Positions 1 to 6,413 of a stretch of 12,567 bases of DNA are shown one piece after another. The position numbers were made by a program, and so were the translations under genes. The stretch is from Planctomycetaceae bacterium (lineage in GTDB: Bacteria; Planctomycetota; Planctomycetia; Pirellulales; Thermoguttaceae), in the NCBI GenBank assembly GCA_003532715.1, contig DOEZ01000130.1, positions 1 to 12,567 of the forward strand, written 5' to 3'. Position 1 is the stretch's first letter. Every line of letters begins with the position of its first letter. The notes beneath the pieces are model-generated. The model searched no databases. It was not told the DNA's origin and saw nothing but the letters and a program-made list of their open reading frames with translations.

Positions 1-76
1 GCGGAAACAACTGTAGGGTGGGGCGGAGTGGAATCAACGGGTGGGTCGGGTCGCGAGGCACGAGGCCGGCAGGCAT

Positions 77-106
77 TGCGGAAACGAGCCGAAAGACGGT
101 ATACTC
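77..106 (+). promoter_or_regulatory. Candidate sigma70-type promoter for the EEP-family gene
   Basis: TTGCGG at 77-82 and TATACT at 101-106 are separated by 18 bases. The -10 element matches the consensus in five of six positions; the -35 is weak. The pair lies about 70 bases upstream of the preferred start codon at 179. Planctomycete promoters are poorly defined, so this is a pattern match only. Confidence 0.3.
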
Positions 107-178
107 TCTATTGACCCTGCACCGCAAAGGAACCGAGGCCAACGGGCCGGGTCACTTTCCACGCAGACATCAGTACGT

Positions 179-1252
179 ATGGACTGGAAACAACGGATTC
201 CGGCGGCCGTCTTAGTGACGCGGCTTCCCCGCGGACGTATCGGCCTGGTGGCGGCGAGGGCGGCAACCTGGCTGTATCTGGTCGTCGTTCTGGCCGTGTG
301 GCTGCTTCTTCGATTCGCCGGGGAGCGGTGGTGGCCGGCCACGATGATGCTCTTTGGACCTCGCTGGCCGTACGCGGCGCCGCTGGCGGTGCTCGTGCCG
401 GTGGCCGCGTTCCTCCGCCCTCGCCTCTTGTGGCCATTGGCACTCAGCGCCTTGATTGTTTTGGGACCGATCTTGGGTTTTCGTCTTCCCTGGGGACGCC
501 TCGTCGCCCCCGAAGGCCCGCCGCTTCGCGTGTTGACCTACAACGTCCATGGCCAATCGGTAACATCCGAAGCGATGCGGGACTTGATCGCGAGGGTGGG
601 GCCCGACATCGTCGCCCTGCAGGAGGCGTCGTCGGAAGCGGACTACGATTGGCCCGACGGATGGAACGTGCGCCGGAGCGGCCAATTCATCGTGGCTTCG
701 CCCTTCCCGGTCCGGGAAGTGCGCCACCTGGAGATCTTGCATCCGGGGAACGTGTGGCCAACCAAGGTCCTGCTGGAATGCCTTGTGGAAACGTCCGAGG
801 GCGACGTACCGTTTGGTTGCGTTCACCTGAGCACTCCCCGCTTTGGCATTATGGCGGTTCTCGATCGTTCGACCGTGTTGGCGCCTTCCCGAAGCGGCGC
901 GATTGTCGAGGACACCCAGAAACGCCGGCGCGAGGCGGAATTGCTCGTGGAGTTCTTGAAGGCAAGTCCCGCGACCCTGATTGTCGCGGGCGATTTTAAC
1001 ACGCCTGTCGACAGCGTCCTCTATCGTCGCGCCTGGGGACGTTATCGAAACGCCTTCTGTAGTAGCGGTATGGGAGTCGGCCATACCATGCGGCCGGAGG
1101 TCCGCGGGTTGCAGTTTGGCGCGAGGATTGACCACATCCTCATGCGCTCCGACTGGTGGCCGCGACGGTGTTGGGTTGGGCCCGACATGGGTTCCGACCA
1201 CTTGCCGGTCGTGGCGGACCTGGTCCGCGTGCCCCCAACCGGCCGGCCGTGA
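179..1252 (+). CDS. Membrane-anchored endonuclease/exonuclease/phosphatase (EEP) family protein
   Basis: Product of 357 residues from the ATG at 179. The N-terminus has about three hydrophobic segments (roughly residues 28-46, 55-78 and 83-100), followed by a complete EEP (DNase I-like) domain from about residue 116. Family motifs are all present: LTYNVHG (Asn122), DIVALQE (Glu149), a His at 216 in VHLSTP, GDFNTP (Asp272, Asn274), RIDHIL (Asp318) and the terminal GSDHLPV (Asp340, His341). These are the metal-binding and catalytic residues of Mg-dependent phosphodiesterases, so an active enzyme is likely. The architecture resembles YafD-type proteins. The substrate (nucleic acid, phosphoinositide, sphingolipid or other phosphodiester) cannot be read from the sequence. 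An in-frame ATG at 41 would add 46 residues of low-complexity basic sequence with no family resemblance, so 179 is preferred although no clear ribosome binding site precedes either. It is convergent with the neighbouring isomerase-like gene and probably unrelated to the glycan genes. Confidence 0.88.
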   Translation: MDWKQRIPAAVLVTRLPRGRIGLVAARAATWLYLVVVLAVWLLLRFAGERWWPATMMLFGPRWPYAAPLAVLVPVAAFLRPRLLWPLALSALIVLGPILGFRLPWGRLVAPEGPPLRVLTYNVHGQSVTSEAMRDLIARVGPDIVALQEASSEADYDWPDGWNVRRSGQFIVASPFPVREVRHLEILHPGNVWPTKVLLECLVETSEGDVPFGCVHLSTPRFGIMAVLDRSTVLAPSRSGAIVEDTQKRRREAELLVEFLKASPATLIVAGDFNTPVDSVLYRRAWGRYRNAFCSSGMGVGHTMRPEVRGLQFGARIDHILMRSDWWPRRCWVGPDMGSDHLPVVADLVRVPPTGRP

Positions 1253-1273
1253 GGCGCCTAAGAGGCCGTTGGG
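1234..1273 (+). terminator. Hairpin overlapping the stop codon of the EEP gene
   Basis: CCCAAC-c-GGCC at 1234-1244 pairs with GGCCGTTGGG at 1264-1273: ten base pairs with a single bulged C, loop of 19 bases that contains the stop codon (1250-1252). The following bases (CTGATTGTCTT) are only mildly T-rich, so it is a candidate transcript end or 3' stabilising structure and not a classical intrinsic terminator. Confidence 0.35.
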
Positions 1274-1301
1274 CTGATTGTCTTCGAGTTGACGCAACCG
1301 C

Positions 1302-1327
1302 AAAAAAACTCAAATGCCGCGACGGCA
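1302..1327 (-). terminator. Candidate intrinsic terminator of the isomerase-like gene
   Basis: Read on the minus strand, TGCCG-TCG-CGGCA (1327 to 1315) is followed by TTTGAG and an uninterrupted run of seven T (1308 to 1302). It lies about 115 bases downstream of the stop codon at 1444. The stem is only five base pairs but GC-rich, and the T tract is on the right side for the minus strand. A second A/T-rich inverted repeat (CCTGTTTTT and AAAAAAGG, about 1337-1362) lies between it and the gene. Confidence 0.4.
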
Positions 1328-1443
1328 ATCGTCGAACCTGTTTTTGCCAAGCTAAAAAAGGTTGTTCGTCAGCGACGACTTGCGCACACGACACTGCTCA
1401 CGGGTTAGGGATACGTCGAGCGGAACAAGCCCACTAACGCCAT

Positions 1444-3021
1444 TCACCCCAGACACTCCCACGTGATGGGCACCTTCTTCAACGCATAGCCCATCTCGCG
1501 AAGATGGTCACCGTAGGCGGTAATCCAGTGAAAGCCCGGCATATGTTGCGCCAGCGTTTCGTTATTGGCTTCGAACGTGACTTCGATCTGTGAACGGCAG
1601 ATCGGTAGGAATGGGTTTTCCGCAATCCGGCCGCGGAAACCGACCCACCGCTTGGCCGCGAAGTCGGGAATCACGTTGGTGACTGTCTGGCCGATCTTCA
1701 TGTCGACCTTCGGCGCCGCTCCGTAGTCGGACTCGAAATGCGTCAATACCCGCGCTGGCTCCAGGTTCTTTCCGTCCATGCATCGGGGGGCGGTGCAGTG
1801 GGCCAGCGTGATCACGCCGTCGTGCGGATACGTCGGATCGTTCAGAAAAACCGGCTTGCCCGAGATGTTCGCCAGCAGGATGCCCGCCGGAACCACGACG
1901 AAGTCCGACTCGCAAAACGCCAGATATCCGGCGTCATTGAGGGTGCTCAGCGTCAGGCATGCGGTTGTCTTCGAAATGGGCATGATGACGTCCATGCAGC
2001 GGTTGATGGTGATCGCCCGGCAATCGGCTTCGGCCATCAGCCCGCGGAACAACTCATCGAGCACGAAGGCATTCTCGACGAAGGGCAGTTCGGTTTCGAG
2101 CGTCGTTTTGGGCAGTTTCAGATAGTCGGCCGCGCGAGTCTTGGCGCGGCTCACGGCGGCTTGGTCCTTCAGTGCCTCTTCGAGCAGTTTCCGCAAGTTG
2201 TCGTACGTGACGGTGCGAATATCGAGATTCCAGCGTTCCTTTGCCAGAGCGGCAATTACTTCGCTGGGATTGCCCCAGCCAGCGGGCCCGCCGATGGCCA
2301 CGATGCGGCTTTTGACCGTGTTCCGTAGCCCGCACAAGGCTCGCAGTCGCCAGAGAATCTCATCCTGGCTGTCGACGACCACGTCGTTGGTGTCGATGTG
2401 GTCGTGCGCCGAGTGGTCCGTGTGCCGTCGCAAATACCGCGGGCTGATGATCTCGTACCACGTGTAGAGTGGTCCCGAGCGGTGACGCACGAAGAAGATC
2501 ATGTTCTTGCCGAACTTCGCCGCCGCGTCGAAGCACGCAACGCCGCCGCCAGCCGCATAGACCAGAATCGCGTCGACCTGGTTGGCGTCGTCGAGCGATG
2601 CCACTTCCTCGGGTCGCTGAACGGCGGCGAGCGGAAGAAACTGAACGGGAAAGTCGGCCTGGTTTCTCAAAACGTCGAGTTCGCACGCGATGCGAACTTG
2701 TTCCTCATCGGCTTGGGCTTGTGTCTCAATCCCGCCCCACGATCGCCAGCTTCTCTGATGGCGACGATTGCACGTGTTGTATACGAAGATCGGTTTGACG
2801 ACGAGAGGACGACGCAGTGGGGCCGACGGAGCCTCCGGTTCACTCGCGGCGAGCATCGACCACGAAAGACCGCTAAGCGCGATGCCGCCCAGGGCCGTGC
2901 CGCCCAAGAACCCGCGGCGTGTGATGACGTCCGAAACCGGCTCGGTTTCGGAACGGCAGGAACAACAGTGGGCATGAAACCCGGCCGAAGCCGGACGTCG
3001 CGGGAAAGAACCTTGGGACAT
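1444..3021 (-). CDS. Tat-exported L-fucose/L-arabinose isomerase-like protein
   Basis: Product of 525 residues. The start at 3021 is well supported: AAGGAG lies six bases upstream and no other start codon precedes the signal. Residues 33-55 carry a twin-arginine signal (ITRRGFLG, then a Gly/Ala/Leu hydrophobic stretch), after an unusually long 32-residue N-region containing a Cys-Cys-x-Cys cluster (residues 19-22). The mature part resembles the fucose/arabinose isomerase fold. The N-terminal half (about 72-330) has Rossmann-like stretches such as VDAILVYAAGGG and RIVAIGGPAGWG. The C-terminal half (about 335-520) has the family-like segment CESDFVVVPAG (Glu371, Asp373), then FLNDPTYPHDG and LAHCTAP (His408), the region where family metal ligands occur. 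An isomerase role is inferred from fold. Tat export of such a protein is unexpected, and it could be a sugar-binding or repurposed enzyme. It lies 199 bases downstream of the GH89 gene on the same strand, so co-transcription is possible. Confidence 0.72.
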   Translation of the reverse strand: MSQGSFPRRPASAGFHAHCCSCRSETEPVSDVITRRGFLGGTALGGIALSGLSWSMLAASEPEAPSAPLRRPLVVKPIFVYNTCNRRHQRSWRSWGGIETQAQADEEQVRIACELDVLRNQADFPVQFLPLAAVQRPEEVASLDDANQVDAILVYAAGGGVACFDAAAKFGKNMIFFVRHRSGPLYTWYEIISPRYLRRHTDHSAHDHIDTNDVVVDSQDEILWRLRALCGLRNTVKSRIVAIGGPAGWGNPSEVIAALAKERWNLDIRTVTYDNLRKLLEEALKDQAAVSRAKTRAADYLKLPKTTLETELPFVENAFVLDELFRGLMAEADCRAITINRCMDVIMPISKTTACLTLSTLNDAGYLAFCESDFVVVPAGILLANISGKPVFLNDPTYPHDGVITLAHCTAPRCMDGKNLEPARVLTHFESDYGAAPKVDMKIGQTVTNVIPDFAAKRWVGFRGRIAENPFLPICRSQIEVTFEANNETLAQHMPGFHWITAYGDHLREMGYALKKVPITWECLG

Positions 3022-3172
3022 TTCGTTCTCCTTGTGGCGGGACGGACGGTGAATTGTGGCGAAGAGCGTGATAGCACGGCCGTAACAGTGGGACGAATCG
3101 CAGTTAAATTTCTCGGATTCGAATTTGTAAGAGGCCAGTTGCGATCCGCGGAAGTGGAGTCTCTGTGTGACC

Positions 3173-3220
3173 TCGCGCGGCGAACCGAAATATCCCTGGG
3201 CGCTCGATTCGCCCTCGCGA
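3173..3220 (-). other. Intercistronic hairpin directly after the GH89 stop codon
   Basis: TCGCG-c-GGCGAA at 3173-3184 is complementary to TTCGCC-ct-CGCGA at 3208-3220, giving eleven base pairs with a 1x2 internal loop and a 23-base apical loop. On the minus strand it begins immediately after the GH89 stop codon (3221-3223). No T tract follows, so a full intrinsic terminator is unlikely. A partial terminator, or an RNA-stability or processing element between GH89 and the isomerase-like gene, would fit. Confidence 0.3.
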
Positions 3221-5935
3221 CTACTGTTCGAATGCCATCACTTCGACCAGGTGCCGACCGGTGTTGGCGGAATTGTGCGGCTGCGTGACCCGAATGAATC
3301 GCGCCGGTCGTGGTGAAAACGTGCATTCGTAACCTTCGGCGGTCGACGGGTCGCGATTGTCGCGCCGATCGGCCGCCATTTCCCATGTTTGACCATCTAA
3401 TGAGGTCTCTATCGTAAAACCGTAATGGCGCGAGTCCCCGTAATAGCAGACGACGATGACGCGACCGATAGTCGTGGGCTCTTGAAGATCAACCTGCCAC
3501 CAAGCGGCCGGATTTGCCCTTACATCCGTCGCCCAGCACGCGCCGGCGGAGTCGCTCCAACCGTCGTTGGCCAAATGGGCGGGATGGCTCGGTAGGGCAT
3601 GAGAACAAGTCACTGGTTTGCCGGTCGTCAGGCTCACCGCGTTCGGCTTGAATTCCTCGGCGTATTTTTGCCACAGACGCCGTGCCACCGCCACGCTGTC
3701 TCCTTGTGGCTCAGTGGGGTACGTTTCGCGTCCATCGGACCATTTGGCCATCCAAGGCCTCAAGTCGTCATCAAAGGCCGTCTGGTCGAACGGTCTGTCG
3801 TGCTCGAGGCAGAGTGAGAGTTCGTTGAAGAACCGCTCCCATCGCGGTAAATAGTAACCGGCAATCAGGCCCGACCACTCCTTGCGTGCATAATCGTCGA
3901 TTCTCGGCCCGTCACCCCAGAGTGTCAGTACGCGTCGCGCGTTCCACTCGAGGATGGCCCGTTCCGTGTCGTTGTTTCCCCAACGCTTCGCTTCCTCCAG
4001 CCAGGGGCCGAGCAAGAACTCTCGCCGCGTGGCCAACAATTCGTCCAAGTCTTGCAGCAAATCCAGAAACTCTCGAGCGGCCTTCTCGAAGCCCGGAGCG
4101 TCCTTTGCCCGCCAAGCGGCGATGGCCCGACGGTGCAAGACCGAGGCATGATTCGACAAGGCCTGCCGGGCGATGTGGACCAGGTCGTAGCGGTAGGTAT
4201 CGGTGTTACCGAGTTCATCCGCGTCTTCGAGCATTGCCCGCCAAGCTCCGATGACGGGGACGGTATTGAAACTCGGCGACTCGCCCAACGAAGGTAGGCG
4301 ATTCGTGACCGGCCTATAACGGCCGCGTTCGGCGTACACGGTTGGCAGCAGTTGTTTCCAGGCTCGAAGCGAGCCTCCGCCGGCTCGGCCGTAGCGGTGA
4401 ACGACATACTGCTCGATCCAGGCATCAAGGTCCGCGGGCTCCTCACTCCAGGCCATCTCGAACATCAGGTCATGAACCACGGGATTGTATCCCAATCCCT
4501 CGTTGACGAATCCCAGTCCGACCAATCGACCGCCGGCCGGGTCGCGGCGCGCGGCGGGCAAGTCGGCGGCGATCATGTTGAGCGGTCCGCCAAGAAAGAC
4601 GGTGTTCCCGAAATTCTGGATATTGCACCACAACCAAGGTTTGCCGCAAAACGCTTCGGTCTTGTTCCAAATGGGCCGGCTTTCGCAGAACAGATCCAAG
4701 ACGACCATCCGATCGTCGTCGGCGGCGTCCAGGAATGCTCGAATTCGGTCCTGAGTCCAGAATTTACTGTGAAACATGAACGCCCAGCCCTGCAAAACCC
4801 AAACGGCTTCCGGATCGTGGTCGACCATGCCGCGGTAGATAGCGCGACTGAGACGAGCGAGGTATTCCAAATCGCCGCTTGGCGGCTTCATCTCGATGAA
4901 CGTGTCGGCCGCGTAGAGGTGGTCCGTGCCAAATCGTTTGGCCTGCTCCTCCATGAACATCCGCGCGATCTTCGGAAACAACGGATCAAGTGGATCCAAC
5001 AAGTGCGTTTCCCACTCGACCCAGTTGATCTGGTGCGTCTTCGCGTCGGGGAACTTGTCGAGCACGGCGGGGGGCACGTGCCCCGTGAAGCCTTGGAGCA
5101 CGGGTGTCATTCCCAGCTCGCGCTGGCGAGCCAGTATCTTTCGCTGGAGTTCCTCATGCCGCTCGATCCAATCGGACGGCAACGGACCGCCCCATCCGTC
5201 CAGGCAGCCCATCCACTGGAACGGTAGGTAGGGCGGCCCCGCGAGAAAATCCGCGATTTCCGGCTCGGTCATCCCCAATCGGCGGCAAACCGCTTGCCAA
5301 ACCGCCTCCTGGCCCGTCACCGCCAGCGGCATGTTGACGCCGCGCAGCGCCATCCAGTCGATCAGTTCCTGCCATTGTTCCCAATTCCACCAAGGCAGCG
5401 AGTATCCAAAACAGCAGTAGTTCAAAAAGTAGCGGTGCCGCGCCCAACTCACTCGCCGTATCTTCGACGGCACCTCGGGAAGCATTTCGGGCATGTTCAA
5501 CTGCCGCCCATGCAACGACACGTGGCAATGGCAGAAGTGATTCAGATAGTGGTTCAACCCCACGGCCATCGAGACGGCCGTGTTGCCGCGAATCACGATC
5601 CGCCCATCGCGCGATTCGATCTCGAACACGTCGCGCCCCTCGTCGGCCGGGACAACCTCGAATTCAAATCGGTCGCCGTGTCGAGGCAACAGGCGCAACA
5701 AGAGCGAGCGGGCGGCGTCGGGTGCCCGGGAGTCCGTGGTTCCTGGGATGGAAACTGAAACTTCCACATCGGCATCGCAGAAACCATGTGCCTCGTCGTT
5801 CTCGACCGTAATAGACGCGGCAGCCGGAACCGCCGCGGCGGCTCGCGAGGCCGAAGTCTCGCTCAGCGCTCCACCCATCCATGCGGCGAAGTACCATGCC
5901 GCAACCGCCACACACGATACCGAGTGTTTCCACAT
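3221..5935 (-). CDS. Secreted alpha-N-acetylglucosaminidase (GH89, NAGLU family) with C-terminal discoidin domain
   Basis: Exo-enzyme expected to release terminal alpha-linked N-acetylglucosamine from glycans such as heparan-type or mucin-type chains. Product of 904 residues from the ATG at 5935, preceded by GGAG at ten bases; a TTG at 5956 in the same frame is less likely. Residues 1 to about 24 form a Sec-type signal peptide. The NAGLU N-terminal domain spans about 45-150, the catalytic TIM barrel about 155-500, and the helical C-terminal region about 505-760. GH89 hallmarks include NYCCFGYSLPWWNWEQW, GVNMPLAVTGQEAVW and QGFTGHVPP. The likely acid/base is Glu348 (DTFIEMKPPS) and the nucleophile Glu478 (FVNEGLGYNP), by analogy with human NAGLU Glu316 and Glu446. 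Residues about 772-903 form an F5/8 type C (discoidin, CBM32-like) domain with WWQVDL and the terminal ARFIRV, probably glycan-binding. The protein is long because of this added domain. It is divergent from the GH36-like gene. Confidence 0.93.
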   Translation of the reverse strand: MWKHSVSCVAVAAWYFAAWMGGALSETSASRAAAAVPAAASITVENDEAHGFCDADVEVSVSIPGTTDSRAPDAARSLLLRLLPRHGDRFEFEVVPADEGRDVFEIESRDGRIVIRGNTAVSMAVGLNHYLNHFCHCHVSLHGRQLNMPEMLPEVPSKIRRVSWARHRYFLNYCCFGYSLPWWNWEQWQELIDWMALRGVNMPLAVTGQEAVWQAVCRRLGMTEPEIADFLAGPPYLPFQWMGCLDGWGGPLPSDWIERHEELQRKILARQRELGMTPVLQGFTGHVPPAVLDKFPDAKTHQINWVEWETHLLDPLDPLFPKIARMFMEEQAKRFGTDHLYAADTFIEMKPPSGDLEYLARLSRAIYRGMVDHDPEAVWVLQGWAFMFHSKFWTQDRIRAFLDAADDDRMVVLDLFCESRPIWNKTEAFCGKPWLWCNIQNFGNTVFLGGPLNMIAADLPAARRDPAGGRLVGLGFVNEGLGYNPVVHDLMFEMAWSEEPADLDAWIEQYVVHRYGRAGGGSLRAWKQLLPTVYAERGRYRPVTNRLPSLGESPSFNTVPVIGAWRAMLEDADELGNTDTYRYDLVHIARQALSNHASVLHRRAIAAWRAKDAPGFEKAAREFLDLLQDLDELLATRREFLLGPWLEEAKRWGNNDTERAILEWNARRVLTLWGDGPRIDDYARKEWSGLIAGYYLPRWERFFNELSLCLEHDRPFDQTAFDDDLRPWMAKWSDGRETYPTEPQGDSVAVARRLWQKYAEEFKPNAVSLTTGKPVTCSHALPSHPAHLANDGWSDSAGACWATDVRANPAAWWQVDLQEPTTIGRVIVVCYYGDSRHYGFTIETSLDGQTWEMAADRRDNRDPSTAEGYECTFSPRPARFIRVTQPHNSANTGRHLVEVMAFEQ

Positions 5936-6063
5936 GATAGAGATTCTCCAACTCAAGGGGCCTGGATGAACGCCGTTTCGAAGGTGCGGTCGATCCGACC
6001 GTCGCTGACGCTTCGCGGGTAAGAATGAGACCGGCCGTTTGATTCAGAATGGAGCTTGCCCTT

Positions 6064-6081
6064 CTGACGACGAGTTGTCAG
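6064..6081. promoter_or_regulatory. Inverted repeat in the GH89 leader
   Basis: CTGACGA at 6064-6070 and TTGTCAG at 6075-6081 are inverted repeats with one G-T pair and a four-base centre (CGAG). The repeat lies about 130 bases upstream of the GH89 start codon and would sit in its leader if the promoter at 6186-6214 is used. It could be an operator or an RNA hairpin. Confidence 0.3.
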
Positions 6082-6185
6082 CATAATGGGGTCTCCCGGC
6101 AATCGAATAACGGAAGAAGCGGGCGTGGCTGTCGCCTCGTCATCGCGTCTCGCGGAAGCGACCTTCCATGGGTAGGAACGCTGGC

Positions 6186-6214
6186 ATTGTCGCCAAGCCG
6201 ATCGGTGCTGTCAA
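6186..6214 (-). promoter_or_regulatory. Candidate promoter for the GH89 gene
   Basis: On the minus strand, TTGACA (6214 to 6209) matches the sigma70 -35 consensus in all six positions. It is followed after 17 bases by GACAAT (6191 to 6186), matching the -10 in four of six. Transcription would start about 245 bases before the GH89 start codon, leaving a long leader. The inverted repeat at 6205-6221 overlaps the -35 box. Confidence 0.4.
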
Positions 6215-6221
6215 CCAGCAC
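6205..6221. promoter_or_regulatory. Operator-like perfect inverted repeat overlapping a -35 box
   Basis: GTGCTG-TCAAC-CAGCAC is a perfect six-base inverted repeat with a five-base centre. It covers the -35 element TTGACA predicted on the minus strand. A dimeric repressor bound here would block that promoter. No regulator gene lies in the window, so the partner is unknown. Confidence 0.4.
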
Positions 6222-6306
6222 GTAGGCCACGCGCCCACGGCTCGGCGATCAAATGCCTCTTGTTGGGGGTGGTTGTGACATCATGAAAGCTGCGGCGGGA
6301 AAACCA

Positions 6307-6335
6307 TTGAGTACCCAGACTACTTCTGATATCGT
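6307..6335 (+). promoter_or_regulatory. Candidate promoter for the GH36-like gene
   Basis: TTGAGT at 6307-6312 and TATCGT at 6330-6335 are separated by 17 bases, each matching the sigma70 consensus in four of six positions. The start codon of the GH36-like gene is about 80 bases downstream. This is a pattern match with ideal spacing and nothing more. Confidence 0.33.
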
Positions 6336-6413
6336 GCGCTTGCAGTGGTGGGCGCTTTCCGTGTTCGATTCGAGCACGGTTATGTCGTGGGTCGCATCGT
6401 CGGGAGAAGAATC

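Larger units (their letters stand above)
5936..6413. promoter_or_regulatory. Divergent intergenic control region between the two glycosidase genes
   Basis: This 478-bp stretch has no convincing gene on either strand; short open frames in it lack family resemblance. It holds ribosome binding sites for both flanking genes (GGAG at 5946-5949 on the minus strand and at 6403-6406 on the plus strand), one candidate promoter in each direction, and two inverted repeats (6064-6081 and 6205-6221). The arrangement suggests shared control of GH89 and the GH36-like enzyme, which is inference. Confidence 0.6.

Noticed and set aside
212..1303. Long minus-strand open frame of 363 codons opposite the EEP gene
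   Set aside because: The plus strand encodes a complete EEP domain with all catalytic motifs; the antisense translation is Arg/His/Gln-rich with no recognisable domain, as expected for the shadow of a GC-rich gene.
2398..3288. Plus-strand open frame of 296 codons opposite the isomerase-like gene
   Set aside because: It overlaps a Tat-signal protein with a good ribosome binding site, has no family-like motifs and spans an intergenic gap.
4352..5227. Plus-strand open frame of 291 codons opposite GH89
   Set aside because: It is entirely antisense to the GH89 catalytic barrel and shows no domain-like pattern.
5936..5956. TTG at 5956 as the GH89 start
   Set aside because: The ATG at 5935 has GGAG ten bases upstream and begins a compact signal peptide; the TTG adds seven residues and puts that GGAG inside the gene.
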